This document shows positions 19,863 to 29,224 of a stretch of DNA of 64,000 nt, piece after piece (the stretch's first letter is position 1; every line of letters starts with the position of its first letter). The stretch spans positions 110,148,644 through 110,212,643 of the forward strand of contig NC_053391.1 of the NCBI RefSeq assembly GCF_905171765.1, in the 5' to 3' direction. The position numbers and the translations under genes are program-made. This DNA comes from Bufo bufo (Eukaryota > Chordata > Amphibia > Anura > Bufonidae). Below the pieces are notes generated by a model. The model was not told where the DNA came from, did not search any database, and saw nothing but the letters and a program-made list of their open reading frames with translations.

Positions 19863-22350
19863 ACCTACTCACCTTTTCTTTACTGATATCTTCTGCTGCT
19901 CCCCCAGTCCGCACACTAACACCCCCCCCACAGGAACCTTAAACATCTTGACTTTCGCTTGCTCTCTGACTGTCTTCTGCCACTCTCTACCATTTGTTCC
20001 CTCCAAGACCCAGATACTGCCACCACCCTATATAACACCACAATAAGTAGAGCTCTGGACACTGTTGCCCTCCTCAAAAACATCAAAACCTGAAAAATCA
20101 ACAGACAACCATGGCATACCAACCTGACTAAAAAACTCAGACAAGCTTCCAGGGCTATCGAGCGGCGATGGAAGAAATCCCACTCTAAGGATCAATTCAC
20201 CACATACAAGCCATCCCTCCTCATTTTCAAATCTTCACTCGCTGAGGCCTACTTCTTATCTCTTATATCTTCCCTGTCCCACAGCCCTAAACAAATTTTT
20301 AACACTTTTAATTCCCTTCTCCGTCCCCCAGTGCCCCCACCCTCTCCTCTCATCTCAGCTGAGGACTTTGCCACATACTTCAAACAAAAGATAGTCAACA
20401 TTAGAGAAAGCTTCAGCGCACAGTCCTCACAGACCCTCTACACCAGTGTTTCCCAACCAGTGTGCCTCCAGCTGTTTTCAAAACTACACCTCCCAGCATG
20501 CCCGCACAGCCAAAGGCTGTCCGGGCATGCTGGGAGTTGTAGTTTTGCAACAGCTGGAGGCACACTGGTTGGGAAACACTGCTCTACACAACTGCTCAGT
20601 CTTCTTCTTCTTCCAAAACCCACTTCTCCACCATTACAGAAGAAAAACTCTCCACTCTACTCTCCAGATCACATCTCACCACCTGTGCACTTGACCCAAT
20701 CCCATCCCACCTCATCCCCAACCTCACCACAGTGTTTATCCCAGTCCTAACTCATCTCTTCAACCTTTCACTAACCTCTGGAGTCTTCCCCTCTGGTTTT
20801 AAACATGCTACCATTACACCCATCCTCAAAAAGCCTTCACTTGACCCATCTTTTTTGTCCAGTTATCGCCCCATATCACTTATTCCATATGCCTCAAAGC
20901 TACTTGAGCAACATGTTCATTCTGAACTGTCCTCTCACCTCTCCTCCTGCTCCCTCTTTGACCGTATACAATCTGGCTTCTGACCGCACCACTCAACTGA
21001 GACTGCCCTCACCAAAGTCACCAATGACCTACTAACAGCCAAAACCAAAAAACATTACTCTATCCTCCTTCTCCTTGACCTGTTCTCTGCCTTCAACACT
21101 GGCGACCACTCCCTTCTGTTGCAAACTCTCTCATCTCCTGGCATCACTGACCTGGCCCTCTCCTGGATCACATCATACCTCACGGAGCGGACATTTAGCA
21201 TCTCCCACTCTTACACCACCTCCTCGTCTCATTCCCTCTCTGTTGGTGTCCTACAAGGCTCTGTCCTAGGACCCTTACTCTTCTCTATCTACACTTTCGG
21301 CCGGGGACAGCTCATAGAGTCCCATGGCTTTCAGTATCACTTTTATGCTGAGGACACACAAATCTACCTCTCTGTTCCAGACATCACTAACTTACTATCC
21401 AGAATCCTACAATGCCTATCTTCCATATCCTCCTTCTTCTCCTCTTGCTTTTTTAAAACTTAACATAGATAAAACAGAATTCATCATTTCTCCCCCATGT
21501 TGCTTAACACCCCCAACAGACCTATCTATCACGATCAATGGGTGCACATTCTCCCCGGTCACCCAAGTCCACTGCCTTGGAGCGACCTTGGATTCTGCCC
21601 TCTCCTTCTGACCACACATCCAAGCCCTTTCCACCACCTGCCACCTCCATCTCAAAAACATCTCCTCAACTTTGAGTCTGCGAAAATGCTTGTACATGCC
21701 CTCATCATCTCATCATCATCTCCCGCCTAGACTACTGCAACATCCTCCTCTGTGGCCTTCCATCAACCAATCTCGCACCCCTCCAATCTATCCTCAACTC
21801 TGCTGCCTGACTAATCCACCTCTCACCCTGTTATTCCTCTGCCTCTCCCCTCTGCCAATCCCTTCACTGGCTCCCCATTGCCCAGCGAATTCAGTTCAAA
21901 ATACTAACAAATACATACAAGGCTGTCCACATCCTGTCCCCTCCCTACATCTCTGCTACTTTCCCGATACATCCTCACACGCAATATCCGATCCTCACAA
22001 GACCTCCTTCTCTCCTCTCCTCTTAGCATCTCTTCCCACAATCGCCTCCAAGATTTCTCCCGTGCATCCCCCACACTCTGAAACTCGCTACCCTAACATA
22101 TCAGACTCTCACCTACAGTGGAATCCTTCAAAAGAAACCTTAAAACCCAACTCTTCAGACAAGCCTATAACCAGTGACCCTGCTGCCTCTATACCGCCAT
22201 GACCAGCTTCACCCTCTCCTACTATGTCCTTCTCCCATACATACCTTGTAGATTGTAAGCCCTCACGGGCAGGGTCCTCTCTCCTTCTGTAGTAGTTTGC
22301 AACTCGTCTTGTTTATGCTTAGTGCAGTTGTCTGTATCATGTATGTATAC
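19863..22350 (+). pseudogene. L2/CR1-type LINE: endonuclease end, reverse transcriptase and 3' UTR
   Basis: Continuation of the LINE cut at 16304. After linker sequence (ISAEDFATYFKQKIVNIRE at 20360), the RT domain begins with CALDPIPSHLIPN and GFKHATITPILKKPSLDPSF, then SYRPISLIPYASKLLEQ, RIQSGF followed by a stop, [33 protein letters not shown] and [11 protein letters not shown]. The last box has Glu where the catalytic YADD motif has Asp. C-terminal phrases such as SRLDYCNILLCGLPSTN are visible across frames at 21710-21790. TTGTAAGCCCTCACGGGCAG (22253-22272) marks the 3' UTR of the family. A 138-bp MITE lies at 20444. Non-functional. Confidence 0.85.
20444..20581. mobile_element. hAT MITE, 138 bp, exact 8-bp duplication
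   Basis: CTCTACAC flanks both sides (20436-20443 and 20582-20589). The ends CAGTGTTTCCCAACCAGTG and the exact complement make it nearly one palindrome, with CTCCCAGCATGC and GCATGCTGGGAG inside. It sits in the coding part of the LINE. A more distant relative is at 52418. Confidence 0.95.
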
Positions 22351-22396
22351 CCCTTAAAATCGCATCTGCTCGAGTCAGTGTATTTAAATCTAATTT

Positions 22397-22503
22397 AGCC
22401 TCGATTTCTGAAAAGTTTCTAGTGGGATTTGAACTCACAACCTTTCACATTACAGCCAAGAATGGAATGTTAACCACTACACTATAAAGCTGCATGGCCA
22501 ATT
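22397..22503 (-). repeat. tRNA-like repeat module 1
   Basis: Minus strand reads CTTTATAGTGTAGTGGTTAAC (A-box-like) and, about 45 bp later, GTGAGTTCAAATCCC (B-box-like), followed by a tail ending in AAATCGAGGCTAAATTAGA. It is the reverse orientation of module 2 and part of a tRNA-derived repeat, not a functional tRNA. Confidence 0.7.
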
Positions 22504-22571
22504 ACTAGTAGCAAGTAATCCTATACAGTAGAAGTCTCATATTTTTATTTTTATTTTTATTTTTTTAAAGG

Positions 22572-22655
22572 AATTGGCCATGCAGCTCTATAGTGTAGTG
22601 CTTAACCTTCTGGGCTGTAATGTAGAAGGTTGTGGGTTTGAATCCCGTCATACTT
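22572..22655 (+). repeat. tRNA-like repeat module 2
   Basis: GCTCTATAGTGTAGTGCTTAAC (A box with one change) and GGTTGTGGGTTTGAATCCCG (B box) are spaced as in a tRNA gene. Inverted relative to modules 1 and 3. Confidence 0.7.
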
Positions 22656-22811
22656 CTGATATAAATGAATGCATAATATGTGGGAAACTACTACTGTTTT
22701 TTTTGCCATAATATATTTACATAAATTATAATATATTATATATTCTAAATATATAATAATATATGTAAATATATTATAGCTCAAAACTTATATATATGTT
22801 TAAATTAAATT

Positions 22812-22915
22812 TAGCCTCTATTTATGAAAAGTTTCTGATGGAATTCAAACTCACAACCTTCTGCATTACAGCCCAGAATGTTAACCGCTACACTATAGAG
22901 CTGCATGGCCACTTA
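22812..22915 (-). repeat. tRNA-like repeat module 3
   Basis: Minus strand has CTCTATAGTGTAGCGGTTAAC and GTGAGTTTGAATTCC, then the same AAATAGAGGCTAAATTTA tail as the other modules. Spacer sequence between modules contains AGACTTCTGCTGTATAGGAA and its complement, so the cluster folds on itself. Confidence 0.7.
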
Positions 22916-23008
22916 CTTTAAAAAAAAAATAAAAAAATATGAGACTTCTGCTGTATAGGAATACTTACTACTAGTAAATATTCCTAAACAGCAGAAGTCT
23001 CATATGTA

Positions 23009-23947
23009 CAGTACAGACCAAAAGTTTGGACACACCTTCTCATTCAAAGAGTTTTCTTTATTTTCATGACTATGAAGGCATCAAAACTATGAATTAACAC
23101 ATGTGGAATTATATACATAACAAACAAGTGTGAAACAACTGAAAATATGTCATATTCTAGGTTCTTCAAAGTAGCCACCTTTTGCTTTGATTACTGCTTT
23201 GCACACTCTTGGCATTCTCTTGATGAGCTTCAAGAGGTAGTCCCCTGAAATGGTCTTCCAACAGTCTTGAAGGAGTTCCCAGAGATGCTTAGCACTTGTT
23301 GGCCCTTTTGCCTTCACTCTGCGGTCCAGCTCACCCCAAACCATCTCGATTGGGTTACGGTCCGGTGACTGTGGAGGCCAGGTCATCTGGCGCAGCACCC
23401 CATCACTCTCCTTCATGGTGAAATAGCCCTTACTTTCAAAGTTTTCCCAATTTTTCGGGTGACTGACTGACCTTTATTTCTTAAAGTAATGATGGCCACT
23501 CGTTTTTCTTTACTTAGCTGCTTTTTTCTTGCCATAATACAAATTCTAACAGTCTATTCAGTAGGACTATCAGCTGTGTATCCACCTGACTTCTCCTCAA
23601 CGCAACAGATGGTCCCAACCCCATTTATAAGGCAAGAAATCCCACTTATTAAACCTGACAGGGCACACCTATGAAGTGAAAACCATTTCAGGGGACTACC
23701 TCTTGAAGCTCATCAAGAGAATGCCAAGAGTGTGCAAAGCAGTAATCAAAGCAAAAGGTGGCTACTTTGAAGAACCTAGAATATGACATATTTTCAGTTG
23801 TTTCACACTTGTTTGTATTGTAAATAATTCCACATGTGTTAATTCATAGTTTTGATGCCTTCAGTGTGAATCTACAATTTTCATAGTCATGAAAATAAAG
23901 AAAACTCTTTGAATGAGAAGGTGAGTCCAAACTTTTGGTCTGTACTG
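23009..23947. mobile_element. Foldback Tc1/mariner derivative, 0.94 kb
   Basis: CAGTACAGACCAAAAGTTTG and its complement form the ends, flanked by TA at 23007-23008 and 23948-23949. Both halves carry the 3' end of the same transposase in opposite directions. On the minus strand, 23416-23150 reads DGVLRQMTWPPQSPDRNPIE (the DDE Glu region), MVWGELDRRV and AVIKAKGGYFEEPRI. On the plus strand, 23690-23785 reads DYLLKLIKRMPRVCKAVIKA, then KGGYFEEPRI. The centre (23430-23680) keeps part of the element's other end. It encodes no complete protein. Confidence 0.9.
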
Positions 23948-24029
23948 TATGTATGTATTTGTTTATTTATTTTATATTTTTTATATTAATTATTTATTTA
24001 TTTATTTATTTATTTTTGGTAAGCGCAAC

Positions 24030-24135
24030 TGCCCATGTACCTCTATAGTGTAGTGGTTAAGATTATTGACTGCAAAGTAGAAGGTTGTGAGTTTGAATCC
24101 CGCCAGAAACTTTTCAGAAATAGAGGCTAAGTTAG
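24030..24135 (+). repeat. tRNA-like repeat module 4
   Basis: CTCTATAGTGTAGTGGTTAAG and GGTTGTGAGTTTGAATCCCG give A and B boxes 45 bp apart, followed by AGAAATAGAGGCTAAGTTAG. Preceded by a TTTA simple repeat (23960-24016). Confidence 0.7.
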
Positions 24136-24161
24136 ATTTAAAAACACTGGGTGTCCCTAAG

Positions 24162-24202
24162 CACTGACTCCATATATGGACATAGCTATATATGGAGTCA
24201 GA
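24162..24202. repeat. Short palindrome
   Basis: CTGACTCCATATATGG and CCATATATGGAGTCAG-type arms (24166-24202) around ACATAGCTAT. No role assigned. Confidence 0.6.
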
Positions 24203-24479
24203 GCAGGGACTCCTAAGCTGAACTAGAGTCCTGACACCCTCTCCTCTTCAGAGCAGGGTGTGCCTGGTTTAATGCATCGGAAAGCAGGGTTGGGACAAGG
24301 TCCACGACCAACAGAGGCTCAGCTGCCCAAGTGCGCCCCCCCCCCTCCCCCAGGGCGTTCCTTGTAATTTTACCCCATCCAGGACCCCATCAGACCTCAG
24401 ATCAGATGGAAAAGAATATTATCTTTATTTAAGAACTATCTTACTTCACTTCAGGGAAGACTCTCACGCTCTATCCCTG

Positions 24480-24897
24480 CTGGGGCCTGGGCTGGGTCGT
24501 GACACAGTGCTGTGCTGCTGCTCGCGCTGCTCCTGGTCTCCAGAGGGCGCACATGTGACCTGACTGTGTACAGCGTGTCAGGTCAAAGTGCGCGCTGTAC
24601 GCAGCCAGTCAGGCAAGCGACTGAGCAGAGACCAGAGCAGCGGAGCGGCCAAGCCAGGAGGCGGAGCGGGGAGGGAGCACGTAAGTCAGTGCCAAGTGCT
24701 CACTACTCCCTCCGTCCTCCAGCGCGGCCGGCAGCCCGGCAGGAGCGGCAGCAGCAGCGACGTGGTCAGTGGCCTGCCTGCCGCCCAGAGGCTGGGAAGC
24801 TGGCCTGCGCCCTGAGGCTGGAGCCTCCCCAGCCTCTGTGTCGGCCCGGCCCTGTCGGGAAGTGTTCTACATTGAGCACTTTGGTGCTCGACCAACA

Positions 24898-24900
<3 letters not shown>
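24480..24900 (+). other. CpG-rich segment with 129-codon open frame
   Basis: GC-rich, with many CpG dinucleotides compared with its surroundings. The open frame at 24512-24901 begins with a leucine-rich stretch (MLLLALLLVSRG) and then becomes low-complexity Arg/Gln/Pro/Ala sequence with no domain, so I do not call it a gene. CACGTAAGTCAG at 24678 resembles a splice donor. The right end, GCACTTTGGTGCTCGACC followed by AACACTA, is the complement of the TAGTGTTGATCGAGCACC end of MITEs at 38526 and 40496, so this is probably a GC-rich MITE interior and not a promoter. Confidence 0.35.

Positions 24901-24934
<34 letters not shown>
24899..24934. repeat. (TA)n microsatellite
   Basis: Uninterrupted TA dinucleotides. 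Similar runs occur at 25704-25760, 38658-38692 and 51917-51957. Confidence 0.95.
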
Positions 24935-24936
<2 letters not shown>

Positions 24937-25505
24937 CTGTTGATATGGTCACGGGTCATTGTGATCCTTAATGCATAATTTTCTTATTTGCGATCGGGAT
25001 CATGTGACTGTGATCACATGACCCTGGTTTGGGTGGTAACTAATGCTCAGACATGCGCACATGTATTTACTTCATGGATCGGCCATCTTTGATGAGGTTC
25101 CTATAGAGTCTTTTTGCGCTTGAGATATCGTGAGATCAATTGGATCTCGCACATGTGCATTAGTAAAGTGTGGACGCTCTCGGGACCGTGGTGCTTCATC
25201 GATACTGACAGTTAATGTAACACTGGTTTTGTACGTTTTTAATCAACACATCACATATTGGTAACACGTGAATTTTTAATCATCAATTATACCTGACAAT
25301 GCACTTTTATCATATAAAATGTATTTTTGCACTAGGCACGGACACTTTATTTGTATCAGATATGATTGCACATTGTTGCTGAATGACATGAACACATTTA
25401 ATTGATGGATTTTCATATGAATTGTGATTATTTTTATTCTAATTGGATGATTTAGTGTAATGAATTGCCACACCTTTATATATCACTGTTGTAACACATG
25501 TCTGC
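24935..25505. other. Unassigned sequence
   Basis: AT-rich, with short inverted words (GATCACATGAC/GTCATGTGATC near 25005). No gene or repeat family recognised. It may be the left part of the Penelope-type terminus that follows. Confidence 0.35.
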
Positions 25506-25690
25506 ATAGCTTGAGAAAGACCGCAACAAGCGGTTTAAACGTCGCTGCTATTTGACACTGGGTGAATAAACCACGTTCATTTTTTTATTATATCGGAGTG
25601 CTGCTGGCTTTTTGTATTTTTCTCCATTGAATTGGACCTTGGTGCCGGCTCGTATTGGCCTGACTTTGCACCCTAACGCTAGTGTGCTGC
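25506..25690 (+). mobile_element. Penelope-type terminus with decayed hammerhead-like core
   Basis: TTGAGAAAGACCGCAACAAG CGGTT then TAAAC: a strong 6-bp helix (GACCGC/GCGGTT, 25519-25535) sits where hammerhead helix II should be, between remnants of CUGANGA and GAAA. GTGAATAAACC and CGGAGTGCTGCTGGC follow, matching the layout at 39045-39130 and the GGAGTGCTG at 331. It lies about 1 kb upstream of, and in the same direction as, the Penelope-like coding region at 26565. Confidence 0.5.
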
Positions 25691-25701
25691 ATCCAAATTT
25701 T

Positions 25702-25703
<2 letters not shown>

Positions 25704-25737
<34 letters not shown>

Positions 25738-25760
25738 TGTATATATATATATATATATAT
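25704..25760. repeat. (TA)n microsatellite, interrupted
   Basis: Two runs of TA separated by CTGTA. The minus-strand frames reading IYIYIYI across it are artefacts. Confidence 0.95.
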
Positions 25761-26121
25761 AGTGCATACTCCACTGGCAAACCCACACTGCCCATAGTAA
25801 GATGTAAAATATAAGTTAATAATAGAAGTTATTTCTCTAGTGACAGAAGCACTTAATAATTTCATCTTCACCTTTTCAAAAATCGTGTCATTATGTAGAA
25901 CATCCCATCTCTCTTCTTCAGCTAAATAGACACTGTAGTACACAGTGATTATGTCTCATTCACCTCTGCTATTATGTGCTGTAAGTGGATTGCAATGGCA
26001 TGCTTCCATTAAAAGCGTCTGTATGATTCAGCCCTATTATCTAAGACACATACGGTAGACTTATCTGATCAGTAAGTAATAAAGGCTCAGGCATAACACC
26101 CTACTTTTAAACTTGTCAATA

Positions 26122-26560
26122 GTGTGGAGCACGAATATTCGAAAAGCTAATTTTTATCTTGAATATCGCCACTTCGAGAATTCGCGAATATTTAGAATAT
26201 AGTGCTATATATTCGTTATATCGAATATTCGTCATTTTTTCCATCTGAACACATGATTCCTCCCTGCTTCTTGCTTGTAGGCAAATGAGTCATTGGCCCA
26301 CAAGCAACTGAAGCAGGGAGAAATCATGACTTCAGATGGAAACAAATGATGAATATTCAAAAAAACAAATATATAGCACTATATTCAATATAGTGCTATA
26401 TATTTGTATTTTAGAATATTCGTCATTTTTTTCCATCTGAAGTGAACACAGAACACTGTTAACTTTAGATGGAAAAAAATAATGAATATTCTAAAATACG
26501 AATATATAGCACCATATATTAGTTTTTTAGAATATTAGTTTTTTAGAATATTCGTCAAAC
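26122..26560. mobile_element. Fragment of an AATATTCG-type hAT-like MITE
   Basis: Begins AGTGTGGAGCACGAATATTC. The interior has repeated inverted blocks of CACTATATTCAATATAGTG and TTTTCCATCTGAA, plus a CTGCTTCTTGCTTGTAGGC block. The same blocks occur in the elements at 32470-33053 and 38800-39418. The right end is missing where Penelope-like coding sequence begins. Confidence 0.65.
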
Positions 26561-26564
26561 AAGG

Positions 26565-26812
26565 ACCTTCTTTAGGCCCACTGATGTAAATGGATATATT
26601 GGTACATCGAGTTGTCATCATAGTCTCTGGATAGAAAATACCCCTAAGGGGCAATTTATACGCATATACAGAAATTGTACTGAAACAAGTGATTATAGAG
26701 AACAAAGTAAATTTATGATGGAACGATTTGAGGAGAAGGGGTATGATAGGGGCTCTCTGGAAAAAAAATAGGGACATTGTTGCAACAAGGGATAAGAAAG
26801 AAAAAAGAGATA
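26565..26812 (+). pseudogene. Penelope-like element: RT fragment (5' part)
   Basis: One plus-strand frame reads CHHSLWIENTPKGQFIRIYR, then NCTETSDYREQSKFMMERFE, the Penelope-like region after the RT catalytic core. The frame runs to a stop at the A-rich stretch before a MITE insertion at 26813. The catalytic palm motifs should lie upstream but are absent, so the copy is 5' truncated. Confidence 0.75.
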
Positions 26813-27293
26813 GGCCTCCTGCACACGACCGTATGGCTTTTTCAGTGTTTTGCGGTCCGTTTTTCACGGATCCGTTGTTCCGTTTTATGTTTCCGCTGTG
26901 TTTCCGTTTCTGTTCCGTTTTTCCGTATGGCATATACAGTATACAGTAATTACATAGAAAAAATTTGGCTGGGCATAACATTTTCAATAGATGGTTCTGC
27001 AAAAAACGGAACGGATACGGAAGACATACGGATGCATTTCCGTATGTGTTCCGTTTTTTTTGCGGACCGATTGACTTGAATGGAGCCACGGAACGTGATT
27101 TGTGGGCAATAATAGGACATGTTCTATCTTTCAACGGAACGGAAAAACGGAAATACGGAAACAGAATGCATACAGAGTACATTCAGTTTTTTTTGCGGAA
27201 CCATTGAAATAAATGGTTCCGTATACGGACCGTATACGGAACGCAAAAAACAGCCCGTAAACGAAAAAAAAAAACGGTCGTGTGCAGGAGGCC
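26813..27293. mobile_element. Harbinger-like MITE, 481 bp
   Basis: Ends GGCCTCCTGCACACGACCG and CGGTCGTGTGCAGGAGGCC are exact complements, flanked by ATA at 26810-26812 and 27294-27296. The interior is the ACGGAA/TTCCGT-rich family of the MITE at 4263. It splits the Penelope-like reading frame. Longer open frames on both strands here (26535-27182 minus, 26777-27207 plus) are MITE sequence. Confidence 0.9.
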
Positions 27294-27296
27294 ATA

Positions 27297-27990
27297 GAGG
27301 AAATCAGGAGAAAGATTATAGATTTGTTTTTTTCACCAAGTTCAGTGGAATTCTGGGACCTTTAAAAAATTCCTTGAGAAAAAATTGGTCAATAATTAAA
27401 AATGACCCGATCCTGGGGGACATTATCCCTGATAAACCTGAACTCCTTTTTAGGAAAGCACCAAATTTAAGGGACACTTTGGTACACAGCCATATTCCAG
27501 TGATGGTTGGGAAAGAGAGCAAAAACCAATTCACATGGTGCGGCTTCTGTATTGCTTGCAGAAACCGCACCTTGGAAGATAAAAAGAGGAGAAATGTTCA
27601 AAAAGTAGAATTAAAAAAATGGTCAGATTTATAATATTAAAGGAGAAATCTCCTGTGAATGTATGGGGGTTATATATCTCCTGAAGTGTCCGTGTGGACT
27701 AATATATATCGGGAGGACCTTGAGAAAACTTAAAACAAGAATCCAAGAACATATAAATAATATCAAAAAAGGGCTTGAGACACATAGCATATCCTAAAAT
27801 GCATGGAAAAAATCCTAAGGGGTTGTGGTTCATAGGGATTGAAAGGGTCAAACAGAACTGGCGATGAGGAGATCCGGTGGCGGCAATTAACCACCGAGAG
27901 GTGGAATGGATTTTTAGAATGCGGTCTCTACAGCCGGATGGTCTGAACATCGACCTAGATTTGAAACCTTGTTTGGTTAAATAGTAATAT
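27297..27990 (+). pseudogene. Penelope-like element: connector, zinc-binding Cys and GIY-YIG endonuclease
   Basis: The frame resumes after the MITE with FFTKFSGILGPLKNSLRKNW, then DIIPDKPELLFRKAPNLRDTL and FTWCGFCIACRNRT (Cys cluster), ending at 27634. In another frame, 27655-27770 reads GVIYLLKCPCGLIYIGRTLR, then KLKTRIQEHINNI, the GIY-YIG nuclease core (Y...YIGRT). Stops and a frameshift follow. In Penelope-like elements this domain nicks the target for target-primed reverse transcription. Same organisation as the minus-strand copy at 3440 but diverged. Confidence 0.88.
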
Positions 27991-28686
27991 ATGGTTAGGT
28001 TATAAGTCCTTCATTACTGGTATGAATTGTGAGGGTTGGTGTTCCTTATGAATAATGGTTTGACCATATATCATCCTACACAATAATTATGATGTATTGG
28101 TTAAATGGAGCTATTTTAGTAAGCGGAGAAGAATTTGGATGTGTGAACTATTATGAAGATATAAGTATAGGAAAATGACATTAGCTGGTATGTGATTTAT
28201 TTCTTCGGATATTATGAGAGAAGTTGGTATTGTGACAAGAAAAAACTGTTGCAATACTATTTTTATTTTTATTTTATATATGGATTTTTTCTGTGTTTGC
28301 AAAAAATAGTGGTTTTAAAAAAATAGTGGATTTATAATGGAAGGGGGATGGGAGAAGATTGTATGTTATTTCGACACCTATATAAAAGGAACGCCCATAC
28401 TAGTATGCCTACTGATTTAATAATAAAATCTATTAGCATTGGAAACATTGGTGGACCTTCACTTCGTGCCTGAACCTTTATATCTACAGAGGGGTGGTTT
28501 TGTGCCCGAGATTATCCTCCTGTGGAACCTTGTTGTTTGGCATCACCAAAAAGCTGCTGTATCCTATCCTGATCAAGATTTTCGAATTACAGCAAGACAC
28601 ATACTAATGTATTGCGATTGTCCATATTGCCAACTTTGTTGGCTTGATTCATTTTTCCATCACATTATACACTGCTCATTTCCATG
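27991..28686. other. Unassigned AT-rich sequence
   Basis: Probably the 3' untranslated part of the Penelope-like element up to about 28450 (AATAATAAAATC near 28417). No recognised gene; the open frame at 28439-28693 lacks a domain. Confidence 0.35.
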
Positions 28687-29224
28687 GTTATGACTGGAGA
28701 TAAGCGAATCAAATTAGATGAAGTGAAATTCGATTAGCAAAGAATGCGAATTTCATCGCGCATTATGGTAACGAGTCACAATTTTACCTAAAATGGCAGC
28801 TACAATAGCGACTACACGTGTGAGGACATGGGGCAAGGAACTCTGGGAAGGCGGGCTGACCCATAATGCCATGCATGCAGCCAATCAGCAGCCAGCCAGC
28901 CCTGTGATGTCACAGCCCTATAAATACGGCTGCCATCTTAGAGTCAGACATTTTCCAGCGTTCTGAGAGCAGGGACAGACGTGAGAAGGCGCTAGGGACA
29001 GCAATTGAAAAAAACTAATTTTGAAAAAAAAACTGAAGAAAAGTTTATAAGTGCATGGAAAGGATAGGGAGGAATAATTTCACAGCATCTTAGTGCAGTT
29101 AGAGACGTCAGAAAGCACTAGGGACACTGCTAGAAAAGCGATTTACAACTGCACGGAAAGATTATTTGGGGAGCCATTATACAGCTCTATCATTTCAGCA
29201 ATTTGTTCTTGGGGTGGAAGTGCT

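Noticed and set aside
24512..24901. Possible secreted protein with hydrophobic start
   Set aside because: The rest is low-complexity Arg/Gln/Pro/Ala sequence, the frame reads into a MITE end and TA repeat, and no domain is present.
25548..25943. 131-codon minus-strand frame with IYIYIYI stretch
   Set aside because: It crosses a TA microsatellite and a Penelope-type terminus; not a gene.
26535..27182. 215-codon minus-strand frame
   Set aside because: It runs through a MITE and antisense Penelope-like sequence; no family similarity.
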